A stretch of DNA of 58,975 nucleotides from positions 1 to 58,975 of the forward strand of contig CAMJOB010000004.1 in assembly GCA_946407495.1 (NCBI GenBank). The letters run 5' to 3'. Below are positions 26,715 to 35,142 of the stretch, piece after piece. Within the stretch, counting starts at the first letter, position 1. Each line of letters opens with the position of its first letter. This DNA comes from an uncultured Bacillota bacterium. Lineage in GTDB: Bacteria; Bacillota_I; Bacilli_A; RF39; UBA660. Below the pieces are notes generated by a model. It worked only from the letters and a program-made list of their open reading frames with translations. It was not told where the DNA came from and did not search any database. The translations under genes and the position numbers were made by a program.

Positions 26715-27612
26715 CGTCTACATTCAGTGTATACCCTTTTAGATTACATACTTCATTAATCTGTTTAATTCGAGTTTCCCATTGTTTAATATGAGCATCA
26801 ACCTCATCCTCAAGATAGAAAAGAAGTTTATTCTGTAAAAGGGTAAGCTGGTCAGTAGTAAGTTGAGAATAATTCTTGTTCTTTAACTGAATAGCCGCTC
26901 TAAACTCAGTATAATTAAGTTTAGCATTTTCATCATCAACTATAAGTCGGATATAGTTACGTATTCCAAGCCTTTCCTTAATAACTTCAAGTCTATTACG
27001 AACTTTACCATCTTCTGTCTTTTCAGTAAGATCTCTCATCTCTTGCTGTGTAAACCAAAGAGGAAGTTTAGTAATGAAATTAAGTGTAATATGTTTCTTA
27101 TTAAACACTCCTAAAGAATCAAGACAAGCATCGATTACTGTATTAATAGGTATATTAGCAAATTCATTAGGAATATTCTCAAGAATACCGATTGGAAGTT
27201 CTTTGAGATTCTCTACATTATAACTTGCTTTAAGTTCTAGTTCATGTTCATGAAGGAACTTACGAATTTCCTCTTGATAACGAAATCTTGGGAATTTAGA
27301 TCTATCGTTAGAAGGATGATATGTGTTTTCAAGGTAACGCATAAACAACTCAGCATTACATTTCATTCTTTGGTCTTTAATAATCTTAAGAAGAACATAA
27401 CGTCCAGGATTTTCCTTATCTCTACTATAGAGCATTGAAGCACAATGATTGAACGCTTTTTGAAGCTGTTCTTGTGTCATGTCCATAAGTCTAATTTCAT
27501 CCTGTACTTTACATCCATTAACGTCTTTCTTTGGACCCTTCCATACGTACATATTTACATTGTTGTTCTTAGCATCGAGTGCTTGTGTAAGTGCATCTCC
27601 GAGTATATTCAT
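26707..27612 (-). CDS. Conserved phage protein of unknown function
   Basis: 301 residues, charged and mostly helical, without recognised catalytic motifs. Features seen: MYVWKGPKKDVNGCKVQDEI, HEHELELKASYNVENLKEL and a helical C-terminus. Its slightly higher GC resembles the 15441 and 20263 genes. Overlaps the SF2 helicase gene. Plus-strand frames here are shadows. Confidence 0.65.
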   Translation of the reverse strand: MNILGDALTQALDAKNNNVNMYVWKGPKKDVNGCKVQDEIRLMDMTQEQLQKAFNHCASMLYSRDKENPGRYVLLKIIKDQRMKCNAELFMRYLENTYHPSNDRSKFPRFRYQEEIRKFLHEHELELKASYNVENLKELPIGILENIPNEFANIPINTVIDACLDSLGVFNKKHITLNFITKLPLWFTQQEMRDLTEKTEDGKVRNRLEVIKERLGIRNYIRLIVDDENAKLNYTEFRAAIQLKNKNYSQLTTDQLTLLQNKLLFYLEDEVDAHIKQWETRIKQINEVCNLKGYTLNVDGE

Positions 27613-27645
27613 TTTATTTTAATATAATAAATTAATTAAAATGAT

Positions 27646-27990
27646 CTAAAGGATTATTTCGTTTTTATCAACTTCTTCCTTTAAAGGAATGAACTTAATA
27701 AAATGAAAATGATCATAATTGTGATGGATAAATTTATTTCCATCCCACCATTCTGTTACTCCAGATAATATTTCTTCGCATTGTAGAAAACCTTCTTCAC
27801 CGATATGAATGATTTTTTGATTCCAATTTGGATATTGAATACAAATTAAATACTTAGTATCTAATCTTTTTATTTCATCTCTATCCAAAAGTAAAAATAC
27901 ATAATTAGTATAATCATTAATATCGTTTACAAAGTCTACTAATTTTGCGCGAGTTATTATCTTAAGACTCTTTGTATTCTGAACATCCAT
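27646..27990 (-). CDS. Hypothetical protein
   Basis: 114 residues from MDVQNTKSLKII at 27990. Beta-rich (NYVFLLLDRDEIKRLDTKYL, QYPNWNQKIIHIGEEGFLQC). Not recognised. The start lies within the end of the 27962 gene. Confidence 0.6.
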   Translation of the reverse strand: MDVQNTKSLKIITRAKLVDFVNDINDYTNYVFLLLDRDEIKRLDTKYLICIQYPNWNQKIIHIGEEGFLQCEEILSGVTEWWDGNKFIHHNYDHFHFIKFIPLKEEVDKNEIIL

Positions 27991-28123
27991 ACTTTGCAAA
28001 ATCGAAATGTAAATTATCCATTCTTAAAAAACATGGATATTTTGAACAATTACTACAAGATCTATTTGGATATTTATATCTAAATCCAGAACTATCTTTT
28101 AAAAGTTTATTTAAGTCGCTCAT
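27962..28123 (-). CDS. Small cysteine-rich protein
   Basis: 53 residues from MSDLNKLLKDSSGF at 28123, chosen for the 4-base overlap with the upstream stop. CSNCSKYPC and a later Cys (YGCSEY) suggest metal binding. Function unknown. Confidence 0.6.
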   Translation of the reverse strand: MSDLNKLLKDSSGFRYKYPNRSCSNCSKYPCFLRMDNLHFDFAKYGCSEYKES

Positions 28124-28509
28124 TTTAATAGCAATAATCCTGATATACCACCTAAGATTCCAATAATCCAATTCTTTATTTTATGTTTAGTTTTTGAAAG
28201 TTTTAAATTTTTATTTAAATCGGATATTGTCTTTTCTTTATTTTGCAATTCTTGTCTATACAATTTTGATTTAACTGTATTAACAGAATCTAGTTGTTGG
28301 TAATTATCAATAACTCTCTCGTAAGATGCTATTTGTTCTAAATAAACTGCTTTTTCTTTCTTTAAAGCATCATGTTCGTTGAATATTAAATTAATTTGCT
28401 TTAATTGTGTCGCTGTTATTGTAACCGTAGAATCTTTCGAGATAGTTTGTGAAATACTCGAAATCGGAATCAATAGATTGATTAATAATAGTAATACTAT
28501 CTTTTTCAT
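28120..28509 (-). CDS. Exported coiled-coil protein, possible spanin component
   Basis: 129 residues: signal-like MKKIVLLLLINLLIPISSIS, a long coiled coil (YLEQIASYERVIDNYQQLDS, LQNKEKTISDLNKNLKLSK) and a C-terminal hydrophobic segment IIGILGGISGLLLLK. It overlaps a second membrane/coiled-coil gene by 119 bases, an arrangement typical of phage spanin pairs that disrupt the outer membrane. No lipobox Cys is seen. Confidence 0.55.
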   Translation of the reverse strand: MKKIVLLLLINLLIPISSISQTISKDSTVTITATQLKQINLIFNEHDALKKEKAVYLEQIASYERVIDNYQQLDSVNTVKSKLYRQELQNKEKTISDLNKNLKLSKTKHKIKNWIIGILGGISGLLLLK

Positions 28510-28750
28510 AATTTAATCGTATTGAGGATAGTTTTTCGGAGTTTTCTTTAATTCGAATAATAATACTATCATTATTTTTACGAATTGTATCAGCAACAGA
28601 ATCAAGTCTCTGAATTTGAGGATATAATGTTTCATTTTTATGAATATAGTAATTGCTGAATAAGAATCCAGCAATTACTATTATTATAAATATGAATATA
28701 AGTTTATACCTCAGCAATAAGTTCAGCGTCTTTCTTAGCACGCTTTGCAT
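28391..28750 (-). CDS. Membrane-anchored coiled-coil protein, possible i-spanin
   Basis: About 119 residues; the start is uncertain (ATG at 28750, or a later TTG/CTG). The N-terminal transmembrane segment YKLIFIFIIIVIAGFLFSNY is followed by a periplasmic coiled coil (YPQIQRLDSVADTIRKNNDS). Overlapping the 28120 gene out of frame fits an embedded spanin pair. Confidence 0.5.
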   Translation of the reverse strand: MQSVLRKTLNLLLRYKLIFIFIIIVIAGFLFSNYYIHKNETLYPQIQRLDSVADTIRKNNDSIIIRIKENSEKLSSIRLNYEKDSITIINQSIDSDFEYFTNYLERFYGYNNSDTIKAN

Positions 28751-29141
28751 CAAACTTCTTCTTTGCATCAGAATATCCCTTTATGTAAGCATTGATATTC
28801 TCTACAATATGATTATACTCATTCTCGAGAACATCGTTTATGATCTTTGATGTAAAATTGAAGTTTGAAGCAATTACTGGAACAAACTCATTGTTACTGA
28901 ACTTCTTTAGGAGGTTCTTTACTGCACGTTGAACTCCAAGGATTTCAACAAACTCATCCTTTGGATGCTGAATTGATACTCCAAGACCGATAAGATTCTT
29001 AGTGCCCTGTGTTTTCTTAACGAGTGATAGCATATCGTATACAACAATTGTAATCTTATGGGTATCACCCTTAAAATCAACGAAATTCTTTACTACATGA
29101 GCAATAACATTCTGGTCCTTCTTAATTTTACTTACGTCCAT
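28704..29141 (-). CDS. Hypothetical protein
   Basis: 145 residues. Beta-rich N-terminus (HVVKNFVDFKGDTHKITIVV), then helices, and a lysine/alanine-rich tail (DAKKKFDAKRAKKDAELIAE). Not recognised; GC content is slightly higher than neighbours. Confidence 0.66.
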   Translation of the reverse strand: MDVSKIKKDQNVIAHVVKNFVDFKGDTHKITIVVYDMLSLVKKTQGTKNLIGLGVSIQHPKDEFVEILGVQRAVKNLLKKFSNNEFVPVIASNFNFTSKIINDVLENEYNHIVENINAYIKGYSDAKKKFDAKRAKKDAELIAEV

Positions 29142-29154
29142 TTTTTCTTATTTT

Positions 29155-29784
29155 TTAATTGGTTAATATTTTCCACTTATTAGTTTTATCACAATTTAAT
29201 TCTAAATTGATTGTTAAACATTTAAAATCTTTAAAAATGCTTAACAAAGGATACCTGTTTGAGCCTAAAATGATTAGATTATTACGTACATAGTCTGGTA
29301 ATTCATCAGCTACACGAATAACATCTCTATAGTTTAATTTAAAATCGTATGAGGATATTGCATATAAATAGTAATTTCCAGATTCTTCTTGTGCTAATTT
29401 AGCAAAGTTATTGAAATCTTTTACTCTTTTATGAAATTCCTCTTTTCGATTTGGTAATGTAAAATCTATATGTCCAGAACACCAACTCCAACCATTATTA
29501 GTATCACAATAATATCTTATTTTAGAATCATCATGTGTTTGTAAGAAACTTTCTTCACTTGCATAATATTGCTTATAAGGACTATCTTTTATATAAAGAA
29601 TATCATCATTTGAAATAGCATTGAATAAGTTTCCATTAAACAAATCTAATAATGATTTGAAATTTTTTGCTGTCATTGAATCAGTTGGACTCTTATATCT
29701 TTTTTGAAATATATCAGCAAAAATAAAAGATTCACATAATCCTCCAATACAACATAAATTGGATATATGTATATATTCAGACAT
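29155..29784 (-). CDS. DUF1796-like putative cysteine peptidase
   Basis: 209 residues. The opening IHISNLCCIGGLCESFIFAD and SPTDSMTAKNFKSLLDLFNG resembles DUF1796, a papain-like fold in which an early Cys and a later His form the active site (candidates CC at residue 10 and H106 or so). Activity not shown. Confidence 0.5.
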   Translation of the reverse strand: MSEYIHISNLCCIGGLCESFIFADIFQKRYKSPTDSMTAKNFKSLLDLFNGNLFNAISNDDILYIKDSPYKQYYASEESFLQTHDDSKIRYYCDTNNGWSWCSGHIDFTLPNRKEEFHKRVKDFNNFAKLAQEESGNYYLYAISSYDFKLNYRDVIRVADELPDYVRNNLIILGSNRYPLLSIFKDFKCLTINLELNCDKTNKWKILTN

Positions 29785-30092
29785 TACTTTTTAGATTTTT
29801 TATTCGTTAATTCTGTCAACCTAAAACCATTATTTTCTATATACTGTTTAGGTGCTCCAATCATTTCTATTTCTCTAATTTCAGTTTCCCATTTAGAAAG
29901 TTTTTTAACTAAATAAGTTTTTTTAAATTTAAGTGGAACTTGACTTGAGATATGTCTACAAGATTCAAGTTCTACTCTGCTTTCTTTTTTATAAATATGA
30001 GTGATTGTTAATTCATATATAAAAGTGTCAGATTTATATAGAATATCACCATTACCATTTTGGTAACATATTTGGGGCGTACTCTTTGCCAT
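29784..30092 (-). CDS. Hypothetical beta-rich protein
   Basis: 102 residues, predicted beta strands (GDILYKSDTFIYELTITHIY, CRHISSQVPLKFKKTYLVKK). No signal, no recognised domain. Its last codons abut the 29155 gene by one base and its start lies inside the 30052 gene. Confidence 0.62.
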   Translation of the reverse strand: MAKSTPQICYQNGNGDILYKSDTFIYELTITHIYKKESRVELESCRHISSQVPLKFKKTYLVKKLSKWETEIREIEMIGAPKQYIENNGFRLTELTNKKSKK

Positions 30093-30510
30093 TCCAATGA
30101 TACTTTATAACAAGATTCTTCATTTTCTTAGCATTTTTGTCATAGACATTGAATAAAGAAAGAATCTGTGGAATATCAGATTGACCACAAACATGAGAGA
30201 AAGTTGTTATTGTATTATGAACAACTTCACCTTTCTTATTTCTCTTATTCCTTCCGAACTTAGGATGTGGAGCAATCGTAACTATAATCTTATCTCTTAC
30301 AGGAATAGAATAAGAAGACTTCTTAATTCCATTTGCAAGATCATAATTACGGTTTCTTAGTCTCCTAAGAAGCTTCTTCTCCTTATCTGTTTTAGTCCAA
30401 ACAGACTCGTCACGAGGAACTGCTACAGGAACACGAATACCAAGAGATACCATTTCAAAATCGTTGGATACGTCAACGGGATTTTGAGAATTTTCTGAAT
30501 TTTTCTTCAT
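30052..30510 (-). CDS. Hypothetical basic protein
   Basis: 152 residues from MKKNSENSQNPVD at 30510; an earlier ATG would extend into the upstream gene. Basic and probably nucleic-acid interacting (KEKKLLRRLRNRNYDL, HPKFGRNKRNKKGEVVHN). No family recognised. Confidence 0.6.
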   Translation of the reverse strand: MKKNSENSQNPVDVSNDFEMVSLGIRVPVAVPRDESVWTKTDKEKKLLRRLRNRNYDLANGIKKSSYSIPVRDKIIVTIAPHPKFGRNKRNKKGEVVHNTITTFSHVCGQSDIPQILSLFNVYDKNAKKMKNLVIKYHWNGKEYAPNMLPKW

Positions 30511-30547
30511 TTTATAATTGATTTGATTTATATTATGGATTCCAAAC

Positions 30548-30820
30548 TTATTCGGAATCTCCATGTTTCCACTGTTCGTAATTTTTAATAGCAAATTCTA
30601 TTATAAAAAGGACTTCATCTCTTTCTGATTTAGAGAGTTTAGATACTTTTCCCAAAATTGCTATTCCTTCAAGCATATAGATGTCTGCATTATAAATACC
30701 TTTTACTGCAAGGTTCTTAGCTGGATTAGATAGTTTACAAAATCCTGCTATTATTTGTTCAAGACGTTTTAGAAACTTAATGTCTTTACAATATTCTATT
30801 ATTTGTTCTTCTGTTACCAT
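30548..30820 (-). CDS. Hypothetical helical protein
   Basis: 90 residues, all helical (EEQIIEYCKDIKFLKRLEQI, KSERDEVLFIIEFAIKNYEQ). Not recognised. Confidence 0.62.
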   Translation of the reverse strand: MVTEEQIIEYCKDIKFLKRLEQIIAGFCKLSNPAKNLAVKGIYNADIYMLEGIAILGKVSKLSKSERDEVLFIIEFAIKNYEQWKHGDSE

Positions 30821-30823
30821 ATA

Positions 30824-31141
30824 TTAATTTATGTTTTTATTTAAGAATTTAATAATTCTCATGAATAATTTACTTTTTAACCCTGTCCATTTAATAAATC
30901 CTCCTACCATAATAGCTTCAAAATATCCTTTCATAATAAGTATACAAGGTACTATTATATTAACAATAGGAATAAAAAATGATATTATGACTAATAAGAT
31001 TTCCCATAATTTAAATTTAACATATGGTCTTTCTATAACGTGCGAACGACTATCCCATTCCAGAATAATTATTTTAGTATTAAAATAAATAATAATAAAA
31101 ATAAAGTAAAGAAATGTTCCTATTAAATATATGTCAATCAT
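30824..31141 (-). CDS. Small integral membrane protein, paralogue A
   Basis: 105 residues. Transmembrane segments YLIGTFLYFIFIIIYF and WEILLVIISFFIPIVNIIVP; C-terminal FLNKNIN. Paralogous to the adjacent 31138 gene (same IPI.NII.P core and FLNK end), a tandem duplication. Confidence 0.66.
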   Translation of the reverse strand: MIDIYLIGTFLYFIFIIIYFNTKIIILEWDSRSHVIERPYVKFKLWEILLVIISFFIPIVNIIVPCILIMKGYFEAIMVGGFIKWTGLKSKLFMRIIKFLNKNIN

Positions 31142-31443
31142 AAATCTTTATTTAAGAAATCAACAAAGAATTTAAGTTTTCCTTCTTTTAATACTATATC
31201 ATAATCAAAACTTAAGTAAATAAATTGAGTTATAGAAATAGCTAATGGAAAAATTATATTAGCAATAGGTATAATGAATATTATTCCAGCTAATACTACA
31301 AACCAAACTTTTCTAGGAAAAAGTGTTCTATATCTATCCTTTTCATCAGTAGAATAGTAATACTTTGTAACAAACTCTGTATTTTTATCAAGGAAAAATA
31401 TAATTATATATAGTATTAATGCAATTATGTAAATCATATGCAA
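31138..31443 (-). CDS. Small integral membrane protein, paralogue B
   Basis: 101 residues. Segments IYIIALILYIIIFFLD and KVWFVVLAGIIFIIPIANII with IFPLAISI. Overlaps paralogue A by 4 bases. Lies just below the SPFH lipoprotein gene, so a membrane-related role is plausible. Confidence 0.66.
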   Translation of the reverse strand: MHMIYIIALILYIIIFFLDKNTEFVTKYYYSTDEKDRYRTLFPRKVWFVVLAGIIFIIPIANIIFPLAISITQFIYLSFDYDIVLKEGKLKFFVDFLNKDL

Positions 31444-31454
31444 AAATTTTTTAA

Positions 31455-31484
31455 ATGATTCGGGAAAATTAATTCCCGAATCAT
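31455..31484 (-). terminator. Hairpin terminator
   Basis: ATGATTCGGGAA pairs with TTCCCGAATCAT on the minus strand, with a weak T-containing tail (TTAAAAAATTTTTG). It lies 8 bases after the SPFH gene and would separate it from the two membrane genes. Confidence 0.6.
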
Positions 31485-31492
31485 ATATTATT

Positions 31493-32278
31493 TTACTTAG
31501 TTATAACGAGAGGTGTATTTTCACCAGTCATTACACTTGGAAGCTCACCATCCCACTTGTCAATCCACCTAGCCTTAAGAATAGCAGGTGTAAGTGCTTG
31601 TGTCTTAAGTGCATTAGCCTTTGCTTCTGCCTCTGCGATTACAATCTTCTTTTCAGCTTCAGCTTTAGCAACAGCTACCTCATTACGAACTCGCATACTA
31701 TCCTGAACTGCCTTATTCTTAGCATTAATAGCATCCTCATAAGATTGTGGATACTTAATACCAGGAGTTAGCTGATCGAGTACAAAATGTTCCTTAAGGA
31801 GTGCTGTTCTTACGTTAAGTTCAAATGATTTATCAACAGCTGCTCTATTAGAAACAATCTGGTCTGCAGTATATTTATTAAACTCAGCTCTTGCTGCATC
31901 CTTTATGTATACGTAGAGTGTCTTATTTATAATTTCAGATAGATCCTTTCTATACTTCTTAAATATCGTTGGAGACTTACCGTCCTCAATCTTAATAAGA
32001 ACACTTGGATCAACAGTAAACTTAGTTCCATCCTTTGAGTTAATCTCAAATGCAGGATAATCTACTGTTTGTACATAGGTTGGATACTCAAATACATCCT
32101 GTGTAATACTATTATACCACACAGCACCTGTACAAAGAGATACATCACCTACACCCTTTTCATCTCCATAGAGATTTACGAGAATACCCTCACAGCCAGC
32201 GTCAATACGCTCATAACCACAAGATGAAAGACTAAGAATTGCTACACACACTACGATAAATGATAAAATTTTCTTCAT
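31493..32278 (-). CDS. SPFH/Band 7 (prohibitin-like) lipoprotein
   Basis: 261 residues. A lipoprotein signal peptide, MKKILSFIVVCVAILSLSSC with the lipobox Cys at residue 20, is followed by a Band 7 core (YPTYVQTVDYPAFEINSKDG, KFTVDPSVLIKIED) and a long helical part rich in EAEAKANA-type repeats, as in prohibitins. Cellular SPFH proteins form membrane cages. A phage lipoprotein copy could alter the envelope or exclude other phages (inference). Codon usage is less AT-rich than its neighbours. Confidence 0.88.
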   Translation of the reverse strand: MKKILSFIVVCVAILSLSSCGYERIDAGCEGILVNLYGDEKGVGDVSLCTGAVWYNSITQDVFEYPTYVQTVDYPAFEINSKDGTKFTVDPSVLIKIEDGKSPTIFKKYRKDLSEIINKTLYVYIKDAARAEFNKYTADQIVSNRAAVDKSFELNVRTALLKEHFVLDQLTPGIKYPQSYEDAINAKNKAVQDSMRVRNEVAVAKAEAEKKIVIAEAEAKANALKTQALTPAILKARWIDKWDGELPSVMTGENTPLVITK

Positions 32279-32283
32279 GCTTT

Positions 32284-32487
32284 TTACTTTTTGTTTTTAG
32301 TTGATTTAAAAGGATTTGATGTGAAAAGTCTAGATTTTTCTGATAATACTGCATAACCTACAATTGCTCCTATTCCAAGAACATTTGCAGCAGTGTTAGG
32401 ATAATTAATTAGACTAAATGCGAAATTTAACCATAGTAGAGTACAGACTATCCATACTACTACTAAAACGAATGTTTTACTGCTCAT
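32284..32487 (-). CDS. Small membrane protein
   Basis: 67 residues with two transmembrane segments (FVLVVVWIVCTLLWLNFAF, NVLGIGAIVGYAVLS) and a basic tail (FKSTKNKK). Five bases upstream of the SPFH gene and overlapping the 34-residue gene by ATGA. Confidence 0.66.
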   Translation of the reverse strand: MSSKTFVLVVVWIVCTLLWLNFAFSLINYPNTAANVLGIGAIVGYAVLSEKSRLFTSNPFKSTKNKK

Positions 32488-32588
32488 TTCTTTTGACTTC
32501 CTGGTTTTGTATATCCAGTTTTGTTTTTAATTGACTCCCAGAATTTAATCCTGGCTTCAAGCTTTTTGATTCTGTTTTTGTACTTCAT
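32484..32588 (-). CDS. 34-residue basic peptide
   Basis: MKYKNRIKKLEARIKFW then ESIKNKTGYTKPGSQKK: a short amphipathic basic helix. The TGA overlaps the next ATG (ATGA), supporting coupled translation. Function unknown. Confidence 0.58.
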   Translation of the reverse strand: MKYKNRIKKLEARIKFWESIKNKTGYTKPGSQKK

Positions 32589-32591
32589 TTT

Positions 32592-32945
32592 TTAATCGTT
32601 TTCTGGTTTATCCAAAATGTTTTCTTCATCCCAACTTTCTAATATGAAAGAAAGTTCAAGTATTTCGTAATAAAGTTCTGCTTTAAATCCACCTGTTGAA
32701 ACACCAAATACATGAACTTGTTCATCTCCGTATATTCTATTATTAATATAACGATCTACTACATCATTAAGAAGTTTACGAGCACATTGTTTAAGTTCAA
32801 GAACATCAGGAACTTCACCTCGTGTAGTAGCCCATGTCCAATTAAGATGTTCCATTATATCATGAACCTTATTGAAATCAAAGCAATCCATGATATTATC
32901 AATTTTCTGTTGAAGTTTTAATTTAATTTTGTCTAATTCTTTCAT
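32592..32945 (-). CDS. Hypothetical protein
   Basis: 117 residues, helical, acidic C-terminus (SWDEENILDKPEND). Not recognised. Overlaps RNase H by 4 bases. Confidence 0.65.
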   Translation of the reverse strand: MKELDKIKLKLQQKIDNIMDCFDFNKVHDIMEHLNWTWATTRGEVPDVLELKQCARKLLNDVVDRYINNRIYGDEQVHVFGVSTGGFKAELYYEILELSFILESWDEENILDKPEND

Positions 32946-33355
32946 AACGATTGACTTGCTCTTACCGCTAATTTATCAACTATTTCGTTATATTTATCTC
33001 CGTTATGACCATGCACCCATTCAAATGTAATATCAGAACATAGTTGTGAAACTTTTTCATATATTTCGTCATACTTTTTCCACAAATCTTTATTCTTTTC
33101 TTTTTTCCATCCTTTAGATGCACATCCTATTACGTATTGCGAATCAGACACAATAGTAATTTTATCTACCTTTCCTTTAACAGATTTTAATGCAAGCAAT
33201 ACTGCTTTTATTTCCATTCTGTTATTAGTAGTATTTTTATATTTACGAGAATATTCTAATACTACATCATTATTTTGCAAACAAATGATACCTATTCCTC
33301 CTGCATTACGAGAAGAAGAATAAGCACCATCCGTGTAAAATTTTAATTCAATCAA
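32942..33355 (-). CDS. rnhA: Ribonuclease H
   Basis: 137 residues; degrades RNA in RNA-DNA hybrids, for primer removal. Catalytic residues: FYTDGAYSS (Asp), NNRMEIKAVLLAL (Glu), IVSDSQYVIG (Asp), and VHGHNGDKYNEIVDKLA (His, Asp). Complete type 1 enzyme. Overlaps the AAA+ gene by 4 bases. Confidence 0.93.
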   Translation of the reverse strand: MIELKFYTDGAYSSSRNAGGIGIICLQNNDVVLEYSRKYKNTTNNRMEIKAVLLALKSVKGKVDKITIVSDSQYVIGCASKGWKKEKNKDLWKKYDEIYEKVSQLCSDITFEWVHGHNGDKYNEIVDKLAVRASQSL

Positions 33356-34440
33356 AATGCGTCTTTTCCATATAGTGTATCATCATCATCTGGATTTGTA
33401 ATATAGAAATACTCCCAACAAGAAGAATCTTCTTCAGAATTATAATCTATTGTTGCTTTTAATGCAGAATCTTTCTTCTCAAGAATTACGTAAGTAGTAC
33501 TTCCAATATTAAATTCATCTCCTACTTCAAGATCATCATATTTCTTATCACATTCTATATGTGTATGATAATATTTATCAAATCTTTCAGACATATTATA
33601 AGAATTATATTTCTTAATAAAGTCATCTATATTTTGTATATTATCATAACCATTGTGATAATCTCTAAATATACTATAATCGTATATAATTGTATCGAAT
33701 TTCATATATTCTTGAACTTCCTTAATAGAAGATCCGAACATATTAATTTCTTCTATGATAGCTTTAAGAATATCAATAGTACAATCGTTGAGAGTTTGAA
33801 CAAAATTAATGATTTCTGGAATTTTAGTTTTATCTTTAAGATTATCTTCAAGATAAGACTTAATTAACTCAACAGGTAAATCCAGATATTCTTTACGATA
33901 ACGAATACGAGAAGGACGTGAAAATAAATTATCATTTATTTTCGTAGAATTAGTTGTAAGTATAAACAACTTACGATTAAAGTTAGAAAACATTCCATCC
34001 ATTAAAGTAAGGACAGAATCGTCTCCTTCTTTAAATACTTTCTCAAATTCATCAAAGAATAATACACATGGAAAATCAAAAGTTTTAATAAAATCAATAT
34101 AATTTTGTTCATCTGTATCAACTAATACAATTGGAAGATTAACTTCATTAGCAATTATTTTAGCTGTTACAGTTTTACCAGAACCTTTAGTTCCGCTAAG
34201 TAATATTCCAAGATTATCTGAATTGTTAAGCCAATAAGCTAAAACATGAGTTATAAAATCTTGATCTTTGTTGTAGATTTTATGATTAAATTCAAACTTT
34301 TCAGAAAGTTTTTCTAATTTAAAACCATCTCTTGTATTTAAAATTTTATATACACCAACAGGTAAATTACCTGAAAAAAGTTTAGAATTTGCTTCCACTT
34401 CTTGGAAAACATTTCCATAATTAAGCCATTTACTGTTCAT
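33352..34440 (-). CDS. AAA+ ATPase
   Basis: 362 residues. Walker A LLSGTKGSGKTVTAK, Walker B PCVLFFDEFEKVF, sensor 1 LFILTTNSTKIND and an arginine-finger region (SRPSRIRYRKEY). The C-terminal 90 residues form a separate domain (YDDLEVGDEFNIGSTTYVIL). Similar to phage AAA proteins of unknown substrate. A plus-strand frame at 33559-33867 is a shadow. Confidence 0.85.
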   Translation of the reverse strand: MNSKWLNYGNVFQEVEANSKLFSGNLPVGVYKILNTRDGFKLEKLSEKFEFNHKIYNKDQDFITHVLAYWLNNSDNLGILLSGTKGSGKTVTAKIIANEVNLPIVLVDTDEQNYIDFIKTFDFPCVLFFDEFEKVFKEGDDSVLTLMDGMFSNFNRKLFILTTNSTKINDNLFSRPSRIRYRKEYLDLPVELIKSYLEDNLKDKTKIPEIINFVQTLNDCTIDILKAIIEEINMFGSSIKEVQEYMKFDTIIYDYSIFRDYHNGYDNIQNIDDFIKKYNSYNMSERFDKYYHTHIECDKKYDDLEVGDEFNIGSTTYVILEKKDSALKATIDYNSEEDSSCWEYFYITNPDDDDTLYGKDAF

Positions 34441-34734
34441 TTAATAATATTTTATTAAAGTATTAGTATTTCCAAATACTCCGTTATAATCTATTTTTAT
34501 TAAACTTTGTATATTAAATTTTTTAATATAATATTCCAAAACCATTCTAAGTAAAACTACTTTAGCAGAGTCTGGAGCATTATTAAATTTAGAAAATAAA
34601 TCTAATGCTTTAGAAGGAGCTGTTTCATTAAGTGCTTCAGACATAAACTTATTAACTTCATTCAATGAAAGTTGAACTTGGTTTTGTGAAGCATTAATTT
34701 TATTTGCAAGATTAATAATTTTATTTCTATCCAT
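34441..34734 (-). CDS. Hypothetical helical protein
   Basis: 97 residues from MDRNKIINLANKIN at 34734; the longer frame to 34752 starts inside a terminator. Helical, with FSKFNNAPDSAKVVLLRMVL. One base from the AAA+ gene, so probably its partner. Not recognised. Confidence 0.65.
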   Translation of the reverse strand: MDRNKIINLANKINASQNQVQLSLNEVNKFMSEALNETAPSKALDLFSKFNNAPDSAKVVLLRMVLEYYIKKFNIQSLIKIDYNGVFGNTNTLIKYY

Positions 34735-34740
34735 GACAAC

Positions 34741-34766
34741 AAAAAAGACCAAGCAAAAGCCTGGTC
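34741..34766 (-). terminator. Intrinsic terminator
   Basis: GACCAGG-CTTTTG-CTTGGTC hairpin followed by TTTTTT on the minus strand. Ends the transcript of the small genes and tRNA-Gln at 34.8-35.3 kb, 6 bases before the next ATG. Confidence 0.88.
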
Positions 34767-34804
34767 AATATATTAATTTTAACTAACATCCAACAAAAAT
34801 ATTA

Positions 34805-34882
34805 CTATGCTACTATGTAGAATGAGTATGCACAAGCAGCAATAGTAATAACACTAATAAATAAAACTTTAATTTTTTTCAT
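34805..34882 (-). CDS. 25-residue membrane peptide with strong ribosome site
   Basis: MKKIKVLFISVITIAACAYS then a short tail. AAAGGAG sits 7 bases before the ATG, a Shine-Dalgarno stronger than any nearby gene has. One hydrophobic segment; could be a leader or toxin-like peptide, but nothing proves it. Confidence 0.55.
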   Translation of the reverse strand: MKKIKVLFISVITIAACAYSFYIVA

Positions 34883-34915
34883 AATAAACTCCTTTCTTTT
34901 TAAAAAATTTATTAG

Positions 34916-34987
34916 TTACTCCTAAATGATTCGAACATTTACTACCAGAGTCAAAGTCTAGTGTGCTAACCATTACACCAAGGAGCA
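34916..34987 (-). tRNA. tRNA-Gln(UUG)
   Basis: 72 nt. Acceptor TGCTCCT/AGGAGTA, D arm with GTGTAATGGTTAGCAC, anticodon loop CTTTGAC, T arm AAATG-TTCGAAT-CATTT. CCA is not encoded. A perfect hairpin (34992-35011) sits 4 bases upstream of its 5' end. Confidence 0.93.
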
Positions 34988-34991
34988 ATGT

Positions 34992-35011
34992 GGTAGTTTT
35001 TAAAAACTACC
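34992..35011 (-). promoter_or_regulatory. tRNA leader hairpin (tRNA-Gln)
   Basis: GGTAGTTTTT/AAAAACTACC, 10 perfect base pairs, ending 4 bases before the tRNA. It also follows the stop of the 35016 gene, but no T-run follows, so it is not a standard terminator. It matches the leader-hairpin habit of the tRNA genes farther on. Confidence 0.6.
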
Positions 35012-35015
35012 TGTT

Positions 35016-35126
35016 TTACTGTGCATAACAAGCACCTTCTGGAATAACAATAAGTTGTGTAAACTTCTTTAAGTTTCTTCCATAAAATTTAATGCCTGCT
35101 TTCACAATTTTACATAAAGTTTTCAT
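35016..35126 (-). CDS. 36-residue basic peptide
   Basis: MKTLCKIVKAGIKFYGRNLK then KFTQLIVIPEGACYAQ, with AAAGGA 7 bases upstream. Amphipathic and basic. Transcribed with the lipoprotein gene upstream and tRNA-Gln downstream. Function unknown. Confidence 0.55.
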   Translation of the reverse strand: MKTLCKIVKAGIKFYGRNLKKFTQLIVIPEGACYAQ

Positions 35127-35142
35127 AACAAATCCTTTCTGT

